Source: Branchiostoma belcheri (taxonomy: Eukaryota; Chordata; Leptocardii; Amphioxiformes; Branchiostomatidae). Taken from it: a stretch of 64,000 bases of DNA. The stretch covers positions 96,926 to 160,925 of the forward strand of contig NW_017802447.1 in the NCBI RefSeq assembly GCF_001625305.1. The letters run 5' to 3'. Positions 1-12,379 of the stretch are shown in pieces. The translations under genes were made by a program, and so were the position numbers. The notes under the pieces are model-generated. The model was not told the origin of the DNA, did no database searches, and saw only the letters and a program-made list of their open reading frames with translations. The stretch's first letter is position 1, and each line of letters starts with the position of its first letter.

Positions 1-1584
1 ACGTATTAAAAACGCGAAAATACTGCCAAAATACCGAGCGACCCTACCTCTGCTTGGAGAGTACGATTTCTGTACATATTATTCAGAATGGTCTCCCATT
101 TATGAATCCCACGCATTTAAGGTCAATATAGCGGTCCTAAGTGACATAAATAAATCCGGTACTACTAGATATTGATTGACGTGGAATTGGAAAGCAGCAA
201 TAAGTGACCTTTTCGCGCCATTTACTTGCACACCTTCCCGGCATGCTACTGGATGTGTGGCCAAAGTTCAATGTTGTAAAAACACCTGCTATTGGCTGCC
301 AGGTGTCTATTGTTTCCATTCACTTGGCTCCGCGTCAAATGAGAGGCAGTATATCATTTACAACTTAGACCCAAGTTCCCGCCTAAACTCAGTGTATATG
401 AAATGCTAGTCGGACAGGATTGTCTTCCGGGTTGGGACAGACCGCCAAAACTTGGACAGCAGACAAGACCGAACTCTTGAATTATCAGGTAAGGACTTCT
501 GCTGTCGCCATGGCTTCTTTTTAAACAACGTTATCGTTAATTGACATTAATTATGAACCTTGATTAGAAAAGAGAGTGCTGCAAATTCAGTGAATACGGC
601 ATAAACACGTAGACTTCGGACCATTTCTCTTTCCGGTAGCACACAGTGTATGTTTTGTTTTGTTTTTACAGTGTCTGTGTGCTAATAGTGGCAACATATT
701 TATTGTATTAAACTTGTTACTTCAAAGCATGCCAAGCTTATACATATGTATATGATCGTTATCCGTCCCTTACGTACTATATGAGTTAACTTGAGTTTGT
801 AAATGGCCGGTACCTAGATGTGATCCTCAACATTTCCCAATTATAGAAAAATGTATACGTAGCCGGCAAACATTTTTTTAATGCTGGGAGAATATCCTGC
901 CATCTGAAACATACAAAATGATAGTCCATATTTCAATCACGATGATGATTATGATATGTTTTCCATATTTCTTCCCAATAAGCTGTATTTTGGCAATGTA
1001 AATAACAGGAACGAATCTAAACTACCAAGAACAGTCCATTCCAACTTCACAATGTTTAAGGCCTCGCCCTAAGAAAGCGCTCCCGGTACAAATAACTCAC
1101 TTGTAACGGTCTGGTGAAGTTAACGGTTACATTTTGAGTTCCTGAAAGTGAAAGGTCTTCTGTTTCACTGCTATTGTTGACAGTGAAAGTCGAAGTGAAT
1201 ACCTTTGACTTTCAACAATTGGTACTCAGTCATGAGTGCAGTGATCCATATCATTTGGAACTCATGAATGGTTTATTGTTATTGACGATGTACAGTAAAA
1301 TAACAGCCACCACAGCTGAATGGATGTACTGTTTTTGTAGTCTGTAACGGAAAGTAAAATGAGATAAAATCTATGCTACGTGCAGTAGCTAAAATGGTCC
1401 TAAACACACAATAATAGTCGATATAAGTAAGTTGTACTTTCATTCCAAGTTGGACAGTATAACTTTTATTCGTTGGATGAAACACTAGCATTTGCATATG
1501 ATATACTAGATTAAGGGTATTCATATTTTTTGGTACGCCGGAAAACATAATTATTTGTGTATGCCACTGTTAAGCATTCAATAG
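1..1584. other. Upstream region of the NB-ARC gene, no coding exon recognised
   Basis: AT-rich sequence with only short open frames that have no recognisable domain. The single structure worth noting is a possible noncoding first exon ending at 488 (separate entry). A short local inverted resemblance around 1140-1265 (gtgaaag / ctttcac type words) was seen but is too loose to annotate. Confidence 0.5.
400..488 (+). promoter_or_regulatory. Possible noncoding first exon (5' UTR) of the NB-ARC gene
   Basis: A strong splice donor, ttatcag|gtaagg, lies at 488/489. The next usable acceptor in front of the coding exon is cattcaatag at 1575-1584. Joining the two would place the first ATG of the mRNA at 1613. 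The 5' limit of this exon is not visible, and 400 is only a nominal start. The pairing is inferred from splice-site quality alone. Confidence 0.3.
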
Positions 1585-1612
1585 CGTGTCTAACGCACCT
1601 GGGCTGAAGACG

Positions 1613-2520
1613 ATGCCGCCACCGACGCCACGTCGCTCCAAGCGGAACCTACAAAAGTTTCAGCTGGCTCCCCTGGTCACACCCTTCCGGAAACTTCTGC
1701 AGAAGATCTCCCTGTCTATGGAGGACGATGACCTGAAGGTGAGCTTAGAACACGGAGGCTTCGGCCCTCTGACCTCTCCAAGCTTTATCTCTGTTTGTTT
1801 ATGTTCTCTTTTGACATTGGATAGTTTAGTCCGGGCCATATGTGCATTTTCATGTATTACCCGTAACTATGCCATCCCTTTGCAAACATGCATCCGATAC
1901 GAAAATGAAGACTGATTTCCATTACATACCATGGTGTCCAAGTGTTTATATAGTAAGTGAATATACACATTTCATAGTGGCGTTCTTAACATTCTTATGC
2001 GTAACACGTAATGAGCTAGTTCTCAACTGCAATATTTTGAAGTCAAACAATCCTTTTTAAGAAAGAATCACTGTCTGGCAGTTCGGTACGGTTGATTTAT
2101 CCATTCGGATAAATGGATGTAATAAATGTGGGAAGTTGGCTTGTAGTTGATAGACATTTGCATTGTCTTCCTGGATGTATTCCCTTATGGACTGTGTGAT
2201 TTCTGGTTTTCCTTTTCTTTAATCACCTTGTCAGACCATAAAATCCCTATTGTGGGACACTCAGAACGAGGAGAAACGAGAGAAGTACAGAAACTGTGAA
2301 ACTGCCATTGAGGTGTTTCTGCACTTGGAGGAAGGTGACAACTCCATTTTGTTGCAAGTTTTTAGCAATAAGAAAATGTATATTTAACTTTTGCATGGAA
2401 GTACGCCAAGCTCTATGAGATGGATATTCTTGAACACTTGAATGTAAACTAATACGGCTAACAAATAGTAAAGACGGCTAATCCCTTTCTGCACAAGAAT
2501 GTAGGTGCACTGAAATCTGA

Positions 2521-2583
<63 letters not shown>

Positions 2584-2585
2584 TG

Positions 2586-2616
<31 letters not shown>

Positions 2617-5600
2617 CAAATAACATGTAGTTGACATTTCATTTTCTTAGAAAATCGGACCGGAGATAACGATGAAGACAGGCTTGAATACATCCTCCGG
2701 CTGCTAGAGGACACTCAGAATTTCCACAGGGAGTACTTCAAGGTACGTTTGAATTTAACATAACATTTGAAATAATTTCATGTGTACCCTGGTTATCATC
2801 AGCTTTCTGCTTGCTCATATGCATTTTTTTATAAAGTAGAAAGAGAACCTACTCACTGGCAATCGCACCCTTATTTTCACAAATTGATGAACTCGAAGTG
2901 CATTCTGGGGTTACAAATATTTTATATAATTAATTCGTATATTATTATTATTAACTCTAATTTCTATTGGTCCTATGGCTATGTAACAGACAATCAGGAA
3001 TAAACAAAAATGCTTCAAGATATGACTTGTACTGCAGGATGACATAGACGCTTACAAAGTCGAGCTAGAAAACCAGGAGAATCTTCAGCGAGATCAGGTG
3101 ACCCTTGACCTCGTGGGGCGGGATGATGACATGAATGCTCTTCTGGAGAAAATCGACGCCGACCAGAGGGAACATGTGAAGGTAGAGTTACATCATCATC
3201 ATCTTTCATCCTCCATAATAGAGGTGGAGCATACAAAGTTAGCTCGCCAAAACTGTTTGTCATTCATCACAGAGATCAGTTCATATCCCTCCAAGCCAGT
3301 TTCATAATAAGTGTCATGTAGAGTTACAAACCTCCTTTAATATTTATAATCCAGGGTATACAGAAGTATGTATTGTTTTGGGTGGCTAAGCTGTGGGTTT
3401 GTGTACCAGTATCTATTTGTGCAGGCAGAGTAGGTTGACAACACGTGGGTGGGATAAAATTGACAGACAGAAAGGGGCCAAAAGGTCAGACAAAGAAAGC
3501 GGGGTAAAGGTGAAGGTCTCAGAGTCTGACGGGGAGCCAACAGGACTTGGCGCTACCGTTGATATGGGCAAGGGGGAAGTCAGGGTTGGGTACTTCCCCG
3601 AAGTCTGTTTTTTGCTGCGTTTTGTTTGTACTTAGAGGAGTAATGAAGTACATCTGGACATAAAAACGCTGCTATATGTTGTCGAGTCATCACGTTTCCT
3701 CAGTAAGTAGATATGCTAACAACTACAAAAGACGTGGGCTTTGATTTCGATGCCTCTGGTGGCTTCCATAGGAACTGCAGGTGTTTGTTTCTTAAGCACA
3801 TACCGATATTTGTCTTCATGTATACAGGTGGTCAGCATTACCGGCCTCGGCGGGGTTGGGAAAACTACCTTTGCACACCATGCATGCGCACAGCAAGAGA
3901 GGGAAGAGATTTTCATTGACCTGCGAGAGGTACAATATGTTCAAAACTCAAGTATTCATCTTTAGAAATAATGAATAATGTCCATGGATTTGTAATTCGT
4001 GTAACTACCCTAAGATGCACATTTATAGACAGTTGAGACAGTTGTAAACAAGCCTTAATATCACGAGTCGAACAATGTTCTGTTTGGTCCCTTCCTTTAT
4101 TCTTCAGTCTCCTGATCACAATTCAGTCTAGGCGGATGCCACTTCTGACAGTCCAGCAGAATGTGTGACCATATCTCATTCATGTTATTATAGGTGACGA
4201 CCGTGGAAAATGTACATCTGAAGATTATGCGAGAGTTTGGCTTCCCACTGATCGACTGTGAGCCGGAAAGGGTGTACGAGACGATCCGGAGCTACAGTGG
4301 ATCAGGTGGGGAGGGAACAGGGCGTTGAGTAACTATCAGCAAGTGGACGTAAAAACGTAGAGTCATGAAAGTCATCTATGCCCGTCATTTTGACATATAT
4401 AAATACTGTGTGTTCTTTTTACCAGTTAGCTGGCCAAAAGATGTATTCATTAATGCTAAAACAGTAGCAGGGAAAATAAAACTTTATGCCATACAAAATT
4501 AAAGTTAATCGTTATGATTTGAATTAATAAGACTTGGCATCCTTTTTTTCATACAGAGTCTGTTATCATTCTGGACAACGCAGATGGCCTGCTGGAGAAA
4601 AGAGAAACAAGGGAAGACTTTCTCAACACCTTGGTCAAGTTTGAAAAGCAACGAAATTCCCAGGTACATTCCAATATGACATAATACTATATTTCACATA
4701 TTCTACCATTTGTCAAAGTGTTTATTTTGCTTCTGGAAAGTCCTTGCAATCTTGGGTATGTTTTGTTCAATTTATTAAAGACACGTTTTAACAACATCTT
4801 TCCTCCAGATCCAGATATTTGTAACCACTCGAGTCCATCTCATTGACGATGACTCCCCGTTCACCAGCCTGATCCTGTGTCAGCTGGACGTGTTGCGGGA
4901 GGGAGGGGTGGAGCTGGTGCGGAAACTGGCGGGGAGGAACGTCATAACACCCGGAGATGCCAAGGTGTTGGCTGACAGGTAAAACATGTGATCATATGCC
5001 ATTATGTTATGAAAATGAATTTAACTCTACTTCAACACAATCTACCTCACCTTCCAGAAGTGTGACCTGAGCACGGGGTCAAAGGTGGCTGGAAGTCTAT
5101 ACCGTCACCCGTCTCATGTTATGTTATGTTATGTTATGTTATGTTATGTTATGTTATGTTATGTTATGTTATGTTATGTTATGTTATGTTATGTTATGTT
5201 ATGTTATGTTATGTTATGTTATGTTATGTTATGTTATTTAACATCATAAAGTTACCTGAATGATGGCTGAATGATTTCGCATATCTAATGATTGATGTTT
5301 GATGTTTCTAAGATGCGGAAATTGGCCAATCGCGATCAAGATCGTCTGCAGCCAGCTCCGGGATGGTGCCGTGAAGCCAGCAGACATGCTGAACAGGCTG
5401 CAAACGTTACAGGTAGATTCTTGTTTATTATCACTGTAAATTTCATCCAAAGCAATATTAATATTGTTACTTTCGTCCAATGTTCAGAAATTAATAGATA
5501 AACCTATGAAAACAAAACGCAATTTATTAATATACAGGGTCTATTGTATGAACAAAATTACTAATTCCCCAACATAATTGAACACCATTGACTATTGTGC

Positions 5601-7501
5601 TTTCTTTAGAAATGCCACCAGTAAAGAACAAAAGAACTATAAATTTTACTTACTTTATAATGTGTCTAGATAAGTTTTGGGCCTGTCTGACCAGCCACAT
5701 TGCACTTGCTTTGGATTGTAGAACCACCCCTTACATGATCTTTTGTCTTTATGCCAAAGAACATTAAGGAGATCCGTGAGTTCATGCTACAAGCCTACAA
5801 CTCCATGCCCGTGCGGCTCCAACACGTGCTGGTGCAGGTCTCCGTGTTTGCAGGACCGTTCACTGAGGAGGCTGCTCAGGAGGTCCTGGGCGGCGGGAAG
5901 GTCGGCTTCTTCCTGTGGGAGCTGAAGATGCGTAACCTGATCAGGTCTGTACCTAGCCTAACCGCATCACGATTCTAGCAACCTTTTACTGGTCAGGACT
6001 CAGGATTGATGACGAATACCTTTAGCCTGGTTACCAAACCTATTATAGCTCCCGAGTCCTACACCCTCTCCTATTTGCGGAGAGGATGTAGGACTCGGGA
6101 GCTATAATAGGTTTGGTAACCAGGCTAGAATACCTTAAAGTCAGGAGAACTGGGAACATCTTGATCGTGATTTATGCATATGTTAACATGGAGCATTTTT
6201 TTATCGGATTGAGAACTGTCTGTTACCATAATGTTGGAAGCTGATCGACCTGAAATCCTATTGGGGGATTGTTGTGATAAATTAAAGAATCCTGAGTTTC
6301 TATTGGTAGTTGGGAATGACTTTCTCCAATTAGCATGGCGTATAACAAGCCCTCGGGGAGGAGGCACAATCAGCCCCTGACAGCACAAGATTGTGTACCG
6401 GATCAGTACCCGCCAAACCGACACAGCATTTTAATGGATCTAGATCTGGTAGAAAATGTTCCCAAGGGGTCTTCTAGGCTTCTGAGTCCCTGCTTCTCCC
6501 ATCATGGCATTTAGTTCTCACTCTAGTAATTGGAATCTTGTCTCTATCATGAGGTTTCTGACCACGTAGAAATAATTTTGTGCTATTCATGTAACCTATA
6601 ACCTTGACGCAGCCTTCGAGTCTTGTCCCCTAATGACGACCATTGTCTCCCATGACTGTTGCAGTGCGTCCCCTGCCGGTCCACCGCGGTACGACATGCA
6701 TGATTTGCTTCGTACCTTCCTATCTTCTCTGCGCGTCAACAGGAACTTTGGCGTCGGACAGATCATAGAAAAAGCAGAATACCACTTTAAAAGGGTAAGT
6801 TTCACACCCTTTTGTTTGAAGAAGCCATAGACAGGGCCCCTTTAAAATATGGAACTCCTTCCTCACTTCACCGGTCCCATAGCAGTCTGTCCTGCCGTCG
6901 GGGCAACTAAACTGTCCACAAGACTCCTTGCATAAAGATTAATCTAGACTGATTGAGTTAAATTATGAAAATCGAGTCTTCAGGCATATGTGTATTTTGA
7001 ACAAATCGGAGTTTCATCCCATGAATCTCTTAGTAAATATCAAGTAGTTTCCAGCTAACTGGGGCATCAGTGTATAAACAAGAAGACGTGCTGGATTAGG
7101 ATAGATCTGGATTAGCCAATTTACAGCAGTGATGGACAGAGACAAGGGGGGGGGGGCTATAGACTCAGTCACGTGGTGGGCAACATTCTCGTAGCAGTGT
7201 CACCTAGCCGCAAGAAGTAGTCATTATTGCACTTAGAACGGTACCATTAATATCCATGATTATGACATTGATATTTGTCCTAACTAACCGGCAGTACTAC
7301 GAGGGCCGCATGCGTGACGTCGCCAAAACCATGAAGTCAGACTTGGAAAGGGCGCTGAAAGAGTACGACGAGGACTCGGCAAACTTCTCACAATTTCTAC
7401 ACTTGGTGGTGGGTGAGACAACCGACGTTCATGAGAGGTATATAACTTGGTAAACACACACGTGCGCGCGTGCACATACCCAGGCGCGCGCGCACACACA
7501 G

Positions 7502-7559
<58 letters not shown>

Positions 7560-10500
7560 TAAAGACAGGGCTTGGTTTGTTTGTTTATTTGTTTGCTTGT
7601 CTGTTTGTGTTCTTAGAAACTACCTAACAGTATCGGTTGCACTGTTTATAGAACAAGAAACCTGGTTGTAGTTGGTTCTGACTGGACCATGCTGAGAATT
7701 GTTTGAATTGTCTGTCTGTCTGTGTCTTTACACCTACATGAAAACAACATCGGTTGCGCTGTTTAGGACCAAACATACAGAAGGCGATGACCGGTTCTGG
7801 CTGGACCCGGCAGAGTCAGAGAGCGCGCACCAGGCGTCAGTAGGAGTGTTACTGGAGCAGATGCTGACTGTGGACGAGCGGATCCGCTTCTACAACAGCC
7901 GCATGAACGCAGCAAAAGAACAGGTAAGACTAGTGCGTACTGTGCGTGGGTTAGTCAGGTTCACAGCTAATGAAAAATACTTCAAACCTAAATACATACA
8001 ATCTCCTATGTACACCCTAGATACATCGTACATGTGACTGTTACAAGACTGTTGTTATAAATAAATAAATAAGATGGGTTACCTGTAGGGGAAGTGGCAG
8101 TGTGCAGCAGAGATGATGTGCTGGCTGGCTGAGAACATCCTTCAGAACCAGAGTTTCCAGGCGGCCAGGCGGTTTCTGGACGAGGCGTTCAAAACGCTGC
8201 AGGACCTGCCGAACGGAGGGAGGGAGACCGTCCAGCTCAGCTTCGCGCGCTATCACTACGTGGAAGGTGTGTTCAAACCTTTTTAAAGCGATTTCTTTAT
8301 GTCATTGTTTACCAATGTCTATAACCTGTTTGCCACACCATCTGCCTGATAAAATCTTCTTCACATGTTGTTAAGGCAAATTCAACAAGTTTTTTTCCAC
8401 GTATATGGCTTCCAGGCGTGTATTACAGCCAGCTGGGGCAGTACGAAGAGAATGTCCAGCAGCTTCAGAAGGCTTTTGAGATTCAATCGGAGGTACGAAC
8501 TATCATCGACACAAACATACGAAAATCTTTGAAAATAACACAGGTTCTATGCATTCATTTGTACTATGACCAAGCAAGACGATTTTCATTGCCTACGCAA
8601 ACTATGGTTTGCATTGGACTTGCCATACATTTCTGTCAGTGTCGTAACCTGACATTTGCAGATAGGATAGCTCTTCAAAAGTAGTGTTTGACCATTCGTT
8701 TTCTGTGAATGGTTTACTGAAATTACGAGATTATATACAACGTAACAGGATATCCATCTATACTTCAGATCTTAGGAGATGACATCATGACCGCTCGGAC
8801 GGTGAACTCTCTGGGGTTCGCTCACCACCGTCACGCCAGAACGGTGGACAGGGATCCAGTGGAGTACGTGAACATTCTCAACCAAGGACTGGAGAGGCAC
8901 CGACAAGCGTACGAAATGGTTCAAAGAGCCATAGGTGGGCCATTCATAGATATGGTCATATATACGTTTACATTTTAGAACAATAAATAGAGCATTTTAA
9001 CACTTTGCATACCTATGTCTATGATCGAAGGTGTCAGGTGCTGACAGCCAAGCAGAGACCTAGTTATCGCAGCAAAGTTACAAGCCAATCACGTTGCCGC
9101 TTACAGTAAAGAGGCGACGTAATAGGCTGGTAACATTAGCGCGAAACATCTGACTGGCTGAAGGCACTTTGCTGGGTGGAATGTTTCGTCGTAGGTCGTC
9201 GTACCATGTAAGATTTTCAAGCGGGCTATGACAAAATCAGCCACCGACCAAGATCTAAGACAATTTTGTCGGTAATAATACAAGTAAATTTTGTACGGCA
9301 AAAGCATGGCTATCCTAAGAACTACCTCAGTTCGAAGATCGCAGGACGAATGTGACCCTAGTAATGCTTCTGTCCTGTATCAGGGTCTGACCAGCACATC
9401 GACTGCCCCACCTACCTGATGAACATCGGCACCATTTACCTGGACATGGGCTGGTATTACTCCAGAGAGAACATATGGGCGCTCAGCTCACAGAACTTCG
9501 ACAAGGCGCTGGAATACTTCGACAAAGCAGTGGACCTCGAGAAACGGATGAAAACCGAGGAAAGTTCTGCTCGTAGCTTGTTGTCTCCTATACTATACTG
9601 GCTTTTCATATGACGTCACGTGCGCCATGTTGGATTAGACACGCCGACATGCTGCTGACGTAATCCACTTACCCACCAGCAGGCCAGCTGGGTAATCAAA
9701 TTATGGTTATTATGACGTTGAGGAAAAGCCTCTATAGTTTGAACAATGTGATCTATTCTAAATTAGGTCATTTTGTATAGTTTTTGATTAAACATAAATA
9801 TTTGTGACATTAATGATGATCTTGATATTGAAGAACTTAAAGCTGTATAATACCTTTAATAAAATTGAAGATGAAGAAAAGACTGAAAAGAAAATGTATC
9901 ACTATGTACATGAACGGAGTCGACTGCCCATAGTTAAAGAAATTTCCACCAATCTCTTGTACAGGGCCAGAGTAACAGTGGCCTTCTCCACTATAACATG
10001 GCCCGCTGTTACCAGGCCAAGCGGCAGTACGACAACGCCATCAGCCAAGGCCAACAGGCACTGGACATCTTCAGAAAGAATTACGATCGGTGAGTCCCTA
10101 GACTGATATAGATGGCTGTGAATAACTTAAGAATGAACTTAAGAATGATAAAAAAGTGATAACATCATGTTGCATTCCCTATTTGAATTACTTAATTACT
10201 ATTTTGTCGAAAACCTTGCAGGCATCCAGACATCGCCGATACCGTGTACCTGATAGGAAAATTCCACCACGAGAAGAAGGACTATGAATCCGCCAGGAAG
10301 TTGTACATGGAAAGTCTGGAACTAAACAAAGATCTGGGTAAACACATATCCTGACACTTCTTACAGATTCATGATCAAATGTATAGCTTGATACACAATG
10401 CTTTTACACCATTGTGTGTTTTACTATGATTGTTGTTTTATAAAAGAATATTTACCAATCATGTGCACTTAGGTGGTTTGACTTGTGGCGATCTTTTGAC

Positions 10501-11066
10501 AGGATAACATTACAGAGAGGTGTAGGTAACACTTTTGTTTTGTCCACTGGTAGAATAAACCATGTACCTCTCCTCTGTACCTCAGGTGACCGTAGAGTGG
10601 ATTGGGAGTGGGGTCTTCTGAAGGACGCCATTCTGACACTGTGTGACGACACCAAGGAAGACTTCCAAAGGAAATTTGATGTAATGAACAACTACATGTG
10701 CTTATTAGTATACTATTATCCGTCGACATTAATATCATATTGGTACATGGCGAAACTAAGTGATGTGATGGTGAAAACTGTGTATCTTTGTCGACTTGTC
10801 TGCTAATGATTCATCCTAATTATGTTGTTGTTATTTCTAGGAAATTGAAGGCAAAAAGAAGGTCCCAGAAGAAACTATCGCCTCCATCAAAACTGAAGGT
10901 AAGAGCACGATGTCTTTGCTTTCGTTGTTGTTCAAATGGGATTTTTAAAGTTTCTTGTAATTACATTTATAGTCGACGGAATCCCTAAACAAAAGTGACT
11001 TTTTTCATTTTAGAACAACCTGTAAAGATCATCAAGGGATGGCGGTACTACTGCACCGTGCAGTGA
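1613..11066 (+). CDS. DED-like / NB-ARC / TPR protein (STAND-type signalling ATPase), 22 coding exons
   Basis: Exons: 1613-1738, 2235-2334, 2651-2742, 3038-3181, 3828-3929, 4194-4305, 4557-4663, 4809-4978, 5313-5412, 5760-5944, 6665-6794, 7295-7437, 7767-7923, 8089-8266, 8416-8492, 8769-8934, 9384-9559, 9965-10089, 10222-10337, 10586-10680, 10841-10898, 11014-11066. They total 2712 nt, 903 residues, and all phases close. Residues ~24-105 follow the death-effector-domain pattern (PFRKLL, DDDLKTIKSLL, AIEVFLHLEE, RLEYILRLLED). NB-ARC: P-loop GLGGVGKTT 160-168, Walker B VIILDNADG 228-236, IFVTTR 264-269, GxP-type CGNWPIAI 319-326, YDMHDLL 422-428. Residues ~455-860 are helical TPR-like repeats (AARRFLDEAF, ALEYFDKAVDLEKRM, HPDIADTVYLIGKF). 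Proteins of this build are nucleotide-switched oligomerising sensors or adaptors (APAF1-like). A death or immune role is inferred, and the trigger is unknown. The ATG at 1613 is the first in its exon. All introns are GT-AG except the one after 9559. Confidence 0.85.
2522..2616. repeat. (GT)n microsatellite in intron 2
   Basis: About 95 bases of nearly pure GT with two small interruptions (gctt, ttgt), between exons 2 and 3 of the NB-ARC gene. On the minus strand it yields a spurious His/Thr open frame. Confidence 0.97.
5116..5236. repeat. (ATGTT)n pentanucleotide repeat in intron 8
   Basis: Twenty-four essentially perfect ATGTT units between exons 8 and 9 of the NB-ARC gene. The lack of interruptions suggests recent expansion, so the locus is likely length-polymorphic. 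Confidence 0.97.
6023..6127. mobile_element. Foldback MITE with near-perfect 49-bp inverted arms and 9-bp target duplication
   Basis: The left arm 6023-6071 and right arm 6079-6127 are reverse complements with one mismatch, around a 7-base loop (tatttgc). The element is flanked by the 9-bp direct repeat gaatacctt at 6014-6022 and 6128-6136, which fits a target-site duplication. It has no coding capacity. It lies in intron 10 of the NB-ARC gene. A 9-bp duplication is seen with Mutator-like and some Merlin-like elements; family assignment is open. Confidence 0.8.
7505..7557. repeat. (CA)n microsatellite in intron 12
   Basis: About 50 bases of CA dinucleotide repeat, preceded by CG/CA-rich sequence (gcgcgcgcgc, cacgtgcgcg). 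Located between exons 12 and 13 of the NB-ARC gene. Confidence 0.96.
9560..9565 (+). other. Altered splice donor (GAAAGT) after exon 17 of the NB-ARC gene
   Basis: Exon 17 (9384-9559) ends in phase 0 after ...KRMKTE. The next coding block starts in phase 0 at 9965 after acceptor cttgtacag. The donor position reads gag|gaaagt, one base from the consensus gag|gtaagt. No in-frame GT that would keep phase and sequence exists nearby. Reading through gives 17 extra codons and a TGA at 9611-9613, which removes about 150 C-terminal residues. It may be a sequencing error, an individual allele, or a rare noncanonical GA-AG intron. Confidence 0.75.
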
Positions 11067-12379
11067 TCATGGTCGAGGTAGATAAACAGCCGTATGTCTG
11101 CCGTGTAAGACGAACTGTATTTGAATCCATAGTCAAGAAAGAGGTCGCCGAATTCCGGTGGTCTACGTCGAATATCGTTGAAGAAGATACCGTTTTTGTT
11201 TCAAACTGTGCTTTCTATAGCCAAGAAAGAAGTTGAGCTCTTTGGTGAAGCCCCAAAATTCTGTCCTAACTTTAACACGTTCAGATAGATAAAGATTGAT
11301 CACGCAACCTTCCAATAGCACTTTTATTACACCTAAACTATATACAATCCACACAGATGACGTGTTACGACGCGGAACTGCTGACCGTAGGCTAGAGGTT
11401 ACAGATTTCTGTTCTTATATTTTGCCAATGTCAATGAATTAACCAAGTTATCTGATGTATTTGCAAATGAAATAAATAAACTAGTTTATCTGATGCATTT
11501 TCTAGTACAATAAATGGGCCGGGTTATCTGACTTAGTGACCAATCTAACATATGATATGCGGTTATCTGGGATATTTGCCAATGAATTTAAACGGTTTCC
11601 AAAAGATAAAACTGCTTGTCTTCTATATCTGCCAATAAATAAACCGGTCTATCTGATATACTTGCGAATAAATGAAACAGTTTATCTGATATATTTTGGC
11701 TGACAGAAACTTATTTTATCACCTTCATAGTTTTCCTCGATACAGTATATTCTTCTACGAAGTACTGATTATCTTGACTGACGTATATTGCTCGTAAAGT
11801 GTCTGATAGCAGGTATCCCAGAGGCATTCTCTAGTACATATTTTAGCACGGCAACTGCATTCACTTTGATTTGATGTGATAATTTGTCACAAAAGTTTGG
11901 TCAGTTGCCAACAAGGCGGGGTGGTTGTGTTCGTAAATACATGAAGTAGCAACAAGACAGAGAAATTCTGAGACTAACAAAGAGAAGAGTCACGAACATG
12001 GAGAAATCTTCAAACAGTCATTTCTGACAACATTATTATGCTTGAAGTAACGTTATGCAGTTAATACATCATTGGTTAACATACATTACATTCACTTTTT
12101 CATACATATGGAGTAGTTTCTGTTATCTAGTATTGGTTTCAGAAGCTCTCTTAAGTGCTATAATTTCTTAATGACAAAGTATAGCATATAGCGGGGACCT
12201 GACACAACAATATTACAACAAATGATAATGAACATTCACTGAATATATATATATATACTATCGTTCTGAAGCAAGGGACCAATGTTATAGACGAAGACAA
12301 AAGACGTTCGGTATTCATTTTGGGTAAAATACGTACGGATCATTCAATCTAGATCATCAATATATTTTTCATGAGGCTC
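11067..12379. other. Intergenic / shared 3' region between two convergent genes
   Basis: The stop codons of the plus-strand NB-ARC gene (11066) and minus-strand receptor (12380) are 1.3 kb apart. Candidate polyadenylation signals are AATAAA at 11471-11476 (plus) and its complement TTTATT at 11323-11328 (minus). If both are used, the two 3' UTRs overlap. The segment 11430-11700 is a decayed minisatellite. No further coding signal was seen. Confidence 0.5.
11430..11700. repeat. Decayed ~40-bp tandem repeat
   Basis: Repeating words of the form (g)aataaa-taaac-(c/a)ggttatctgatatattt-gc recur roughly every 40-50 bases at 11447, 11478, 11522, 11563, 11647 and 11683. Units differ by substitutions and small indels. 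It lies in the 3' flank of the NB-ARC gene. Confidence 0.7.

Noticed and set aside
2384..2626. His/Thr-rich minus-strand open frame
   Set aside because: Product of the (GT)n microsatellite inside an intron.
7284..7553. Cys/Val-rich minus-strand open frame
   Set aside because: Product of the (CA)n repeat plus antisense of NB-ARC exon 12.
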